Shown here piece after piece: positions 1 through 6,229 of a stretch of 6,229 nt of DNA. This stretch comes from Chitinophagaceae bacterium (GTDB taxonomy: Bacteria; Bacteroidota; Bacteroidia; Chitinophagales; Chitinophagaceae), in contig JAJAZO010000241.1 of the NCBI GenBank assembly GCA_026785745.1, positions 1-6,229 of the forward strand, written 5' to 3'. Numbering within the stretch: the stretch's first letter is position 1; every line of letters begins with the position of its first letter. The translations under genes and the position numbers were made by a program. Under the pieces are notes generated by a model. The model was not told where the DNA came from and did not search any database. It saw nothing but the letters and a program-made list of their open reading frames with translations.

Positions 1-2
1 GA

Positions 3-56
3 TTGACCCCGACAACTATTGAAGAGTATATTCAATCGGCAGTAGAAAAACAATAG
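3..56 (+). CDS. 3' end of an unidentified protein gene (partial)
   Basis: This frame is open from the left edge and gives 17 codons reading L-T-P-T-T-I-E-E-Y-I-Q-S-A-V-E-K-Q before a TAG stop at 54-56. The composition is that of a polar, helix-forming C-terminus, and the other two plus frames stop within the first 21 bases. The stop abuts the stop of the minus-strand helicase remnant with no base between them, a compact convergent arrangement that supports a real gene end here. Too little is visible to name a product. It could still be a chance open frame, since 17 codons prove little. Confidence 0.4.
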   Translation: MTPTTIEEYIQSAVEKQ

Positions 57-272
57 CTATTCCACTATTCGCAGCTTCGCATAATTAAGCATAATCTTCT
101 TTTCCCCATTATGCTCAAACTTTACCGTAGCAATAGGATTATGCGCCGCACCTTCCAGTTTCATCACTTCGCCGAAGCCAAATTTCTGATGCTCTACTTT
201 TTGCCCTTCTTTCAAGGTAGAGGTATCACTGGCTTCAACATTTTTGCAGAAATATGTATTACTGTCTTTGCC
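57..272 (-). pseudogene. C-terminal remnant of a UvrD/PcrA-type DNA helicase gene
   Basis: Read on the minus strand, this frame ends at TAG (complement of 57-59). It encodes a tail containing T-L-K-E-G-Q-K-V-E-H-Q-K-F-G-F-G-E-V, then a short acidic turn, A-T-V-K-F, G-E-K-K-I-M-L-N-Y-A-K-L and R-I-V-E. This is the small C-terminal beta domain of superfamily 1 UvrD/PcrA helicases, where a V-x-H-x-x-F-G-x-G core and an L-x-x-Y/F-A-K-L ending are typical. Full-length relatives have roughly 700-800 residues, but here only about 60-70 codons remain. The frame is closed upstream by TGA (complement of 273-275), no helicase motifs lie beyond it, and the only internal ATG sits after the conserved core begins. 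I therefore read it as a 5'-deleted, non-functional gene remnant. The residues nearest 272 may be flanking sequence rather than helicase. Confidence 0.72.
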
Positions 273-574
273 TCAGTTATTTTCGATACCAAATAAGCAG
301 TATAAAATATTTTTGCTATGCGTAACTTATTTCGTTTGTACTTGCGGAAACAAACAGGAGTGAATTTCAAGCCCTATATAAAATAATTGGGTTACAATTT
401 TATTAACCCAATTTTTGATTGTCCCAATAGTTTTAATTTCTGCGATAAATAACCCGAAAGTAGTATTGCATATTAGATAATATTTGGTACTTTACAAGTA
501 ACAAGCAACTACCCCTCCCCTGAAGACAGTTAAGGCTCCCGAAAAGTAGCGTCACAAACCCAAAACTTATTTAT
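273..574. other. Non-coding region upstream of the secreted-protein operon
   Basis: About 300 AT-rich bases lie between the helicase remnant and the first secreted-protein gene, and I see no convincing gene, tRNA or riboswitch in them. The operon promoter should lie here. Bacteroidota sigma factors favour TTTG near -33 and TAnnTTTG near -7. The closest -7 matches are AATATTTG at 479-486 (five of six fixed bases, 88 bases before the ATG at 575) and TTCGTTTG at 331-338 (five of six, with TTTTG at 311-315 spaced somewhat too close). Neither has a well-placed -33 element, so no promoter is firmly assigned. The only strong structure is the hairpin at 385-413. Confidence 0.6.
385..416 (+). terminator. 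Perfect inverted repeat with T run; terminator-like hairpin
   Basis: AATTGGGTTA at 385-394 is the exact reverse complement of TAACCCAATT at 404-413, giving a 10-bp stem with a 9-base loop and a run of five T at 412-416. A run of A just left of the stem (381-383) makes it terminator-like on the other strand too. Only three pairs are G-C, so the hairpin is weak for an intrinsic terminator. It sits about 160 bases before the operon start and no plus-strand gene ends close upstream, so it could instead be a leader attenuator or a dyad operator. Confidence 0.4.
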
Positions 575-2986
575 ATGTCATTTAGAATTTATTTTCTTAG
601 TGCCTTATTCCTTTGCTCTTCCCTGTTTTGCATAGGCCAAAACATCAGCGGGTTACAAAACAAAAAGTTGAATAAAGCAGAGGATCTGGGTTCAGCCCTT
701 GAATCTTTAATAGGAAGGATTGGAGGTTCTGTAGATGGTTCCTTGTATAGTGTAATTGTCTTAAACGACTCGGAGAATGAGCTGAGGATAAAAATCTGGT
801 ACACTGGTTATGTAAATGCATCTTTCAATGTGTCTGCAATGACAGCCAGCCGCCAGCGGCAAATAGCAATAAAAAATGCGAAGTTTAAGCAATCCACAGC
901 TGCTTCACCCGCAGAATGTATATTGACATTTGATGACAAGGAAGCAACTGGGTTGGTAACTGAAACTCCCTTTTTAAGAATTGATATTTCCAAAAGACAA
1001 GATGGTAGTGGAAAGGTAAAGGTATTTCAACTTGGTAAAATGTGGAAGACAGGTGCTTATGCCCCCGGTGTAATTATCAATGTACCGCTACTGCCCGTTG
1101 GTACTGCCGCTTCTTTAAATATGACACAGCCCGGCGATGTAATACCTGCAAAAAAAATTTCCTTCGATCCGCGGATCAATTATTACCAGAAAAGTAATAT
1201 AAGGCCAGGTGGGGTAATAAGAACCACAGGTGGAGCCAATGCCATTTCTCCTGACTTCAGGTATAATGTAGTGGCAACACCAGAAGATATTTCTGGTACC
1301 TGGACCAATACTGATGCTAATACGAGGAATATTACCAAAATGGTAATTACCAATAACAATGCTATTCAAGTGTATAGCCGCACATCAGGACAGGATTTTG
1401 ACTGGGGGAAGAAACCATTATCAAAAATCAATGAGGTAACCTACTCTGCTAATTTTAAACAGTCTTCTAATACAAGTAACGTTTTACAAATAGTGTTTGC
1501 CAATAATGAGTTACAGGTAAAAAACACACAGAAGATATCACTGGGTTTTGGAATGGATAAAAGCGTTGTGTATAATAATGCCTTTAAAAGAAATATTAAG
1601 ATCGCTTTTTTAAATCCCGCAATCCTCAATCTGGATAATATGGCGACATTATATACTGCAACTACTCCCGGCCAGCCAGTTGATAAAACACCATTGGGAC
1701 CTCTAAAGAATGTACAATTAAATCTTTGGGATGGATTGCTGGTAGACAACCTTGTAAACTTCGACCGACCGCAAGATATCTCCAGTATAAACATGAATGT
1801 TTTCTATGATAAAAATCCTAATTCAGGTGTCTTTTATATTTTACCGGCCGACTATCATTTGAAGTGGAGTAAAGAAAACGGCTATGGCTTACGGATAAAT
1901 TATGGAGAGCAGGAAACAGGAACTGAAAGCACTCTGGATGCCCCTGTAAGAATGTCGGCCACACTTACTCCCGGAATTTCCAACAGGGAAAAACTATTTG
2001 TACAATCGCTTTTAAAAGCAAAGTATCCGGCTTTTACCGAACTAAAATTTTTACCCCTGCGGGAAAATCTTATTACCACTTTTCCGGCCACTTTAAATAG
2101 CCTCTATGACATTCCGTTGGAAAAAATTGCTGTTACATCTGGTACAGATCTTACCGGCGATATTAACATTTCATGGCGCACCAATGCAGGCACCAAGGAT
2201 TTTATACAAACAGCACTTACCTCAAGAGAAGGTATTTCTGCAGCGGTTTTTTTAAACCCGGCAGATGAGGAAATTCTTGATCAGCAGGTTCCTGCTATTA
2301 TTAACCTGGCTGATAACCGGGTAATAGGAAAGCTAACACTGGAGCCCGCCACCTGGCGGGGGAAAAACTGGAGAAACGAAACCCTGTATCCATTAAAACT
2401 GCAATACCTGCATGTGCTCAAAAAAACTATTTCTACTAACAAACCCATCATTTATTCATGGGCAATGAATGGTGCAGAAGTACCGCCGATGGCACAAGTA
2501 GCATTTGATAACAGCCGGGTGCCGGTATGGCTTGATAATGATCCCAATGCTGTAATGTGGCTGGAGTATAGTGTGATGAATTGCACCGAATGTGATAATA
2601 AAGTAATGGATACTATTACAGGCGGTGTTTCAGGAAAAACAATTCAACAGGTAAAATTCACCATCCCACCAGCAGTATTCGATACATTAAAGGCGTCCTA
2701 TTTTCTAATAACTGTCCGCAGCAGCCAGGCCGATCCAAAAGGTATCATCGTTAAGGAATTAGATGGATTAAAAATTACAAAAGAAGATACAAAAATCTTT
2801 CAGGCAGGCCCATTGTTTCAACCACCGGGGGGCAATCTTGATTTTGAATATAAAATAACGGTGGCTTCCAGCGATGGGGATTTTTACATATCAGAGAAGT
2901 GGACATCTTCCTCTTCTAAAGAAGTGCTGCTTGGAAAAACGCAGTTGAAAGAACTTTTTAAAGGGATAATTCCGGGTATTAATTAA
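575..2986 (+). CDS. Large secreted protein of unknown function with embedded GTWxNxD domain
   Basis: This 803-residue protein starts with a Sec signal peptide: a basic residue at 4, a hydrophobic core at about 5-20, and likely cleavage after C-I-G at 19-21, leaving Q-N. The ATG at 575 places the signal peptide correctly and has no Shine-Dalgarno sequence. A beta-rich region spans about 58-170. Residues 239-320 form a distinct domain beginning I-S-G-T-W-T-N-T-D-A-N-T-R-N-I-T (W243) and containing D-F-D-W-G (274-278), which resembles a small beta domain I have seen in secreted bacterial proteins but cannot name. From about 419 comes F-Y-I-L-P-A-D-Y-H-L (420-429), closely matching Y-Y-H-L-P-A-D-Y-K-L in the next gene product, then K-F-L-P-L-R (491-496) and I-S-W-R-T (532-536). 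A C-x-x-C pair lies at 670-673. No catalytic motif, membrane helix or C-terminal sorting domain is evident. It is the first gene of the cluster. Its function is unknown; a structural or binding role outside the cytoplasm is inferred. Confidence 0.9.
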   Translation: MSFRIYFLSALFLCSSLFCIGQNISGLQNKKLNKAEDLGSALESLIGRIGGSVDGSLYSVIVLNDSENELRIKIWYTGYVNASFNVSAMTASRQRQIAIKNAKFKQSTAASPAECILTFDDKEATGLVTETPFLRIDISKRQDGSGKVKVFQLGKMWKTGAYAPGVIINVPLLPVGTAASLNMTQPGDVIPAKKISFDPRINYYQKSNIRPGGVIRTTGGANAISPDFRYNVVATPEDISGTWTNTDANTRNITKMVITNNNAIQVYSRTSGQDFDWGKKPLSKINEVTYSANFKQSSNTSNVLQIVFANNELQVKNTQKISLGFGMDKSVVYNNAFKRNIKIAFLNPAILNLDNMATLYTATTPGQPVDKTPLGPLKNVQLNLWDGLLVDNLVNFDRPQDISSINMNVFYDKNPNSGVFYILPADYHLKWSKENGYGLRINYGEQETGTESTLDAPVRMSATLTPGISNREKLFVQSLLKAKYPAFTELKFLPLRENLITTFPATLNSLYDIPLEKIAVTSGTDLTGDINISWRTNAGTKDFIQTALTSREGISAAVFLNPADEEILDQQVPAIINLADNRVIGKLTLEPATWRGKNWRNETLYPLKLQYLHVLKKTISTNKPIIYSWAMNGAEVPPMAQVAFDNSRVPVWLDNDPNAVMWLEYSVMNCTECDNKVMDTITGGVSGKTIQQVKFTIPPAVFDTLKASYFLITVRSSQADPKGIIVKELDGLKITKEDTKIFQAGPLFQPPGGNLDFEYKITVASSDGDFYISEKWTSSSSKEVLLGKTQLKELFKGIIPGIN

Positions 2987-3005
2987 TTACAGACGCTAAC
3001 TATTC

Positions 3006-4178
3006 ATGACAGCTATTGTCCGACATATCAATATTCTTTTTTTCATGTACCTGTATCAGGTGGCAACAGCACAACCATCTGTACAATCAGCCACTATCAT
3101 CAACGGGCAAAAAGTTTTTAAAGACATTAAAAACCCAAATCTCTACTATCATTTACCGGCTGATTATAAGTTAGCCGCTGATGCTTCAGGCAAGCCATTC
3201 TTTTCATTAATTCAAATGCGGTATGCCGGCACCAATAAAACGGCTGATGCCGGTATTATTAAATACAACAACCTGGTGCAGTTTAAAATTTCAGCAGATG
3301 GGGCGCAACAACGAAAAATACAAGAAGCCGCTACAGAATTAAAACGAACCAATCCGCTGGCAGAACTACGAATGCTGCCCGTCCGTAAATTTTATTCCAT
3401 ACTCGTTTTTGCTTCTACTGCTGACAGAAGCAACGCAGATACAACGGATGTTATAAATGCAGGGGTTTCCGAAAATTCAAACGAACAAGCAGATGTAAAC
3501 AACAGCTACTGGAATGAAAGGACTGTTTCTGTCCGCCTTACTGATGCGGATGCGCAATTAGTGGAAACTGCATTACAAAAAAATCAATCTCTGTTAAGTT
3601 TTTCATATGCGATGTATGCAGCATTCACTGAAAATAATGCTGCCACAACTTCTATAACCGGCAGCAACAAATTAAAAAAGAGATGGGCTGATCATTTTCA
3701 ACATGCAGCAAATCCCGGCAATGATACTGCCTCAACAATTTTGTTGGCAAAAGCAGATGTAATAGACCTGGGGGTGGATATTGTTCGTTGGCCTTCCCTA
3801 ATACAAAAAGTGGATATCAATGAAAGGCTGCCTGCAAGGTATGCCCTGTTTGATGTGTATTGCTACGACTTCAATAATGAAATAAGAGCCGACCTTTTTG
3901 AAAAAAAAATGGAAATAAAGGCTACCAGTGTAAATGGAAAAGAGATAACCGCCACCTTAACCTTTAAGCAAAGCCAGCCAGAAATATATGCCCGGAGCAT
4001 CCGCTTTGGTTATGCAGTAAGGTTTGATAAACCGTTTTATTACCGGGTAAGCGAAATAAACCATGATGGAGATAAGGTAACCACCGACTGGATACAAAAA
4101 GAAGAATGGGGTGCATTAATTGACATTACCTCATCGCCCGATAAAATTGTACTAAAACCAAAAGAACAAGAGCAATAA
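3006..4178 (+). CDS. Secreted protein of unknown function, LPADY-motif paralog
   Basis: This 390-residue protein has a clear signal peptide (R6 and H7, hydrophobic core at about 8-20, cleavage after A-T-A at 20-22). The mature part includes Y-Y-H-L-P-A-D-Y-K-L (47-56), then a Gly-containing strand region (62-74), a mixed helical stretch (103-118), and M-L-P-V-R-K-F (123-129). This order parallels residues 420-496 of the upstream protein, so the two look paralogous over at least this segment. A low-complexity polar stretch rich in N, S, D and T lies at about 139-168, probably a linker. The C-terminal half is predicted by eye to be beta-rich (271-377). One cysteine (C286) and no catalytic signature are seen. 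It starts 19 bases after the previous stop and ends 20 bases before the next start, so co-transcription is likely. A nine-A run at 3901-3909 (codons for E-K-K-M) could be slippage-prone but is in frame as given. Confidence 0.9.
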   Translation: MTAIVRHINILFFMYLYQVATAQPSVQSATIINGQKVFKDIKNPNLYYHLPADYKLAADASGKPFFSLIQMRYAGTNKTADAGIIKYNNLVQFKISADGAQQRKIQEAATELKRTNPLAELRMLPVRKFYSILVFASTADRSNADTTDVINAGVSENSNEQADVNNSYWNERTVSVRLTDADAQLVETALQKNQSLLSFSYAMYAAFTENNAATTSITGSNKLKKRWADHFQHAANPGNDTASTILLAKADVIDLGVDIVRWPSLIQKVDINERLPARYALFDVYCYDFNNEIRADLFEKKMEIKATSVNGKEITATLTFKQSQPEIYARSIRFGYAVRFDKPFYYRVSEINHDGDKVTTDWIQKEEWGALIDITSSPDKIVLKPKEQEQ

Positions 4179-4198
4179 ATAATATTAAAAACGAGATT

Positions 4199-5143
4199 AT
4201 GAAATATCCAGTAAAAATATTTTTATTCTTTACCCTTCTATTTTCATCGCAGGCAATGGCACAGGTAAAATATGATGAGGGGGCTGTCTACATAAAAGGG
4301 CTTACTTTTTTGCAGAGCAGCCGGGATACGATGGAATATTATTACCTGCCACAATTTCCACGCCTTGCAACCAGATCCGACGGCACTTTTGAATTTCTGT
4401 GCCTGAAATATACAAGTGCAAAAACTGAAAACAGTGGCGGTTTGCTGCATGCATTGGTAGAATTTTCAATTCCAGATTCCTTAATGAAATTGTATGAAAA
4501 AGAATTGCAAAAAATTGTTTCTGGCGCAAAAATCAGAGGAGCAGTTCCCTTAATGGAATCTAAAGCCACTGGAGATGAAAATATTAAACCGGGTTTTGAA
4601 ATTGTGTCGGCTGTATTAAGCAGCAAAGATGGGAAAGATGCAATGACCCGTACTATTGTTACGTCAGGGTACGCACCATTTACGCCAGGGTCAAAAGCGG
4701 CAGTAGCTGCTCTATTAAATCCTGTAGGCTCCACTTTATTATGGAACTCATTTACGGGCCCTGCTTCGGATGTGTCAGTTGCTGTTAATGGATATTATGA
4801 AGCAGTAGTAAGGGCATACAATGCAGTAGTTACAGCAGAAATGAGTGTGGTCTATTCTCATCTCAGTAAGATTACAAATACCCAGTCAGGCTATAACAAA
4901 AATCAGGTACGGCAGGTAGTGGATGAAATGATAAAAAATGGAGTTATAAAGGTAGATGTATTTGATAGGTCAACAGGTTTAGGAGTTAAGACAAGTGATA
5001 TGGATGGCATCTTGAGTCTTGTTACTACTAAGGTCACCGAAATAATGTTTGATACAAAAACAGGTTGGTCAAAAGAGCCGGAAAGAGTAGATCCCAATCT
5101 GGGTTTTAGAGATCAGGGAAAACAGGAAGATACAGGATTATAG
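4199..5143 (+). CDS. N-terminal part of an amber-interrupted secreted protein
   Basis: The 314 codons before the in-frame TAG begin with a signal peptide (K2 and K6, hydrophobic core at 7-15, cleavage after A-M-A at 19-21 before Q-V-K-Y). The mature start is followed by E-Y-Y-Y-L-P-Q-F-P-R-L (46-56) and D-G-T-F-E-F-L-C-L-K-Y (61-71), the same aromatic-Leu-Pro plus Gly-strand layout as in the two upstream proteins. Residues 190-220 alternate polar and hydrophobic positions around V-N-G-Y-Y-E-A-V-V, as in long beta strands. The segment just before the stop (about 290-314) is polar and linker-like. Reading continues in the same frame past the TAG to 6079 with no other stop, so this appears to be the first half of a protein of about 626 residues. 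Whether the truncated product is made, folds or is exported cannot be judged. It may equally be annotated as half of a pseudogene. The family is not recognised. Confidence 0.8.
   Translation: MKYPVKIFLFFTLLFSSQAMAQVKYDEGAVYIKGLTFLQSSRDTMEYYYLPQFPRLATRSDGTFEFLCLKYTSAKTENSGGLLHALVEFSIPDSLMKLYEKELQKIVSGAKIRGAVPLMESKATGDENIKPGFEIVSAVLSSKDGKDAMTRTIVTSGYAPFTPGSKAAVAALLNPVGSTLLWNSFTGPASDVSVAVNGYYEAVVRAYNAVVTAEMSVVYSHLSKITNTQSGYNKNQVRQVVDEMIKNGVIKVDVFDRSTGLGVKTSDMDGILSLVTTKVTEIMFDTKTGWSKEPERVDPNLGFRDQGKQEDTGL
5141..5143 (+). other. In-frame TAG codon splitting one long reading frame
   Basis: TAG is codon 315 counted from the ATG at 4199. The following codons read S-N-I-A-K-G-I-A-D-I-N-N-S-L-P-I-L-G-L-F-S and stay open to TGA at 6077-6079. 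One base change from CAG, AAG, GAG, TGG, TTG, TCG, TAC or TAT would create it. Two neighbouring ends (54-56 and the complement of 57-59) also use TAG as terminator, which argues against TAG being a sense codon here. The downstream bases AGCAAT do not match the known CARYYA leaky-stop context. Confidence 0.85.
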
Positions 5144-5197
5144 AGCAATATCGCCAAAGGCATAGCTGATATCAACAACTCATTACCGATACTTGGA

Positions 5198-6079
5198 TTG
5201 TTCTCACCAAAAAGGGATAAAAATTATAATCCGCAATATCGCACCGATAATCAATACATCTTAAAAGATATTAAGGATGTTCGTTCTAATAAATTTTATC
5301 TGAACCTCAGTAAGTCAACCACTATTAAAGTACCTTTTCATACAGCAGGCAATCTGGGCGGGTTGTACGCCAAACTTGGAGATGACAGCCGCTACTTCCG
5401 CATTGTTAATATTGATGAAGAGACATATCAGCGGCGTAATATCATTTTTCAAGTGGATGGTGATTTTGTTGATGCCTTTGATGATGTTATCAATTTTGTA
5501 ACCGTCAACTTCAGAAAAAAATATAGCACTGGCGGACATAGTGATGTTACCGCTCAATTATTAATTAACGGGAACGACTTAAAAAATAAAATTAGCATCA
5601 AAGATATTTCCTACCCACGTCTTGGTATTAAATCTGCAGACTGGCTTGAATATGAGTATCAATTACTCTGGAGTTTTAAAGGCAGGCCGAACTCAGTTCG
5701 AATACCCGAAAATGGAACCCAATGGATAAAAAGTAGCGACCCGGCTGTATCATTAATACCACCGCTTGTAAAAGAGTATGTGGAACTGGATGCCGACCGC
5801 CGGGAATTTTTAAATAACGGAGTTGCATCCGCCAGTATAAACTTCGCTACAAAACAAGCCGGTGCTATGAAAGTAGTTCGTACAATTATTCTCCGGGCAG
5901 ACGATAAAAGCTCTATTAACAAAGTAGCCATTTATCATGATGCTGGAGTGCCGGTAGGTTATCAATCCAGTTGGTTTAAAAATTCCGGAAAAGCTGATGA
6001 TGATGTTAGTGTAATGGCTTCCAACTATCTTTTTTTATCGGTACCGCCAGCAGAAAAATTTATTAAGAAAAATCCCTGA
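5198..6079 (+). CDS. C-terminal part of the amber-interrupted secreted protein
   Basis: The frame is open from 5144. The coordinates given use the first plausible start, a TTG at 5198, giving 293 residues. I do not think this is an independent gene: it has no signal peptide, no ribosome binding site and no ATG near its start, and the 18 codons between the TAG and this TTG read like ordinary protein in the same frame as the upstream part. The product is soluble and beta-rich, with F-Y-L-N-L-S-K-S-T-T-I-K-V-P-F followed by A-G-N-L-G-G-L-Y near its N-terminus, a D-W-L-E-Y-E-Y-Q-L-L-W-S-F strand in the middle, and a long C-terminal beta region ending in K-K-N-P. Joined to 4199-5140 it would make a protein of about 626 residues, comparable in scale to the 803-residue neighbour. 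The next gene starts 4 bases after its TGA. If the TAG is not read through, this part is untranslated or weakly re-initiated and lacks an export signal. Confidence 0.65.
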   Translation: MFSPKRDKNYNPQYRTDNQYILKDIKDVRSNKFYLNLSKSTTIKVPFHTAGNLGGLYAKLGDDSRYFRIVNIDEETYQRRNIIFQVDGDFVDAFDDVINFVTVNFRKKYSTGGHSDVTAQLLINGNDLKNKISIKDISYPRLGIKSADWLEYEYQLLWSFKGRPNSVRIPENGTQWIKSSDPAVSLIPPLVKEYVELDADRREFLNNGVASASINFATKQAGAMKVVRTIILRADDKSSINKVAIYHDAGVPVGYQSSWFKNSGKADDDVSVMASNYLFLSVPPAEKFIKKNP

Positions 6080-6083
6080 ATAA

Positions 6084-6229
6084 TTGAGTAAAAGAAAAAC
6101 AATACTGTCTTTAAAATTTCTATTAACTGTCTGCATACAACTGGCACTATTGCCATCCGTATTGGCACAAGCTATTTCAATAGACAGAGGCATAAGCGCC
6201 GAAGGGCTTTGGTGTTTTCCACTTACTAC
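6084..6229 (+). CDS. Secreted protein, N-terminal part only, TTG start (partial)
   Basis: Starting at TTG 6084, the frame is open to the right edge (48 full codons). It encodes a textbook signal peptide: M-S-K-R-K-T-I, a hydrophobic core L-S-L-K-F-L-L-T-V-C-I-Q-L-A-L-L, then P-S-V-L-A followed by Q-A. No ATG or GTG is available that would give a complete signal peptide, so TTG is the likely start although it is uncommon in this phylum. It begins 4 bases after the previous stop, which indicates co-transcription. The mature start I-S-I-D-R-G-I-S-A-E-G-L-W-C-F-P-L resembles V-K-Y-D-E-G-A-V-Y-I-K-G-L-T-F-L at the same place in the interrupted gene product, suggesting another member of the same group. 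Its function is unknown and the rest lies outside the window. Confidence 0.75.
   Translation, partial: MSKRKTILSLKFLLTVCIQLALLPSVLAQAISIDRGISAEGLWCFPLT

Noticed and set aside
111..296. Plus-strand open frame of 61 codons with an apparently hydrophobic product
   Set aside because: It lies antisense to the helicase tail, whose minus-strand reading matches a known conserved domain, so the plus frame is a shadow.
334..355. GTTTGT / ACAAAC inverted repeat
   Set aside because: Only six pairs with a ten-base loop and no T run or neighbouring motif, so chance is a sufficient explanation.
632..640. Lipoprotein signal at C19 of the first secreted protein
   Set aside because: The residues before C19 (S-L-F) do not fit a lipobox, while cleavage after G21 by signal peptidase I fits well.
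3901..3909. Nine-A run as a phase-variation tract in the second gene
   Set aside because: The frame is intact and AT-rich genomes contain such runs by chance; nothing else suggests phase switching.
4342..4734. Minus-strand open frame of 130 codons inside the third secreted-protein gene
   Set aside because: It overlaps a plus-strand gene with a strong signal peptide and coherent motifs, and its own product has no recognisable features or regulatory start. The same applies to the other antisense frames within 589-5931.
5141..5143. TAG as a reassigned sense codon (alternative genetic code)
   Set aside because: The helicase tail ends in TAG exactly where the family normally ends and the leftmost gene also appears to end in TAG. 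The other genes end in TAA or TGA, and only one frame contains an internal TAG.

Overview
The window looks like chromosomal DNA of a Bacteroidota bacterium, plausibly near the Chitinophagaceae. The DNA is AT-rich (about 40% GC by eye). Start codons lack Shine-Dalgarno sequences. Every protein with a visible natural N-terminus carries a Sec signal peptide ending in the A-Q or G-Q junction typical of this phylum. A helicase tail at the left edge also reads like Bacteroidota UvrD/PcrA. The assignment rests on these traits only.

Layout: positions 3-56 hold the last 17 codons of an unidentified plus-strand gene. Abutting it tail to tail, positions 57-272 on the minus strand hold only the C-terminal part of a UvrD/PcrA-type helicase, closed by an upstream stop: a 3' gene remnant. 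Positions 273-574 are non-coding, with one clear hairpin at 385-413 followed by a T run. From 575 to the right edge there is one tightly packed plus-strand gene set with gaps of 19, 20 and 4 bases: an 803-residue secreted protein, a 390-residue secreted protein, a secreted protein of about 626 residues split by one in-frame TAG at 5141-5143, and the first 48 codons of a fourth secreted protein that starts with TTG and runs off the window.

I do not recognise a named family or pathway for the secreted proteins. They appear related: the first three each contain an aromatic-aromatic-x-Leu-Pro motif followed by an x-Leu and a Gly-containing beta-rich stretch, and the fourth begins much like the third. 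They look like a co-transcribed group of exported, mostly beta-structured paralogs, perhaps subunits of one envelope or extracellular assembly (inference). The first protein also carries an inserted G-T-W-x-N-x-D-x-x-T-R domain.

The main points to follow up are the single amber codon in an otherwise uninterrupted reading frame, the orphan 3' end of the helicase gene beside the operon, and the paralogous secreted-protein operon itself.
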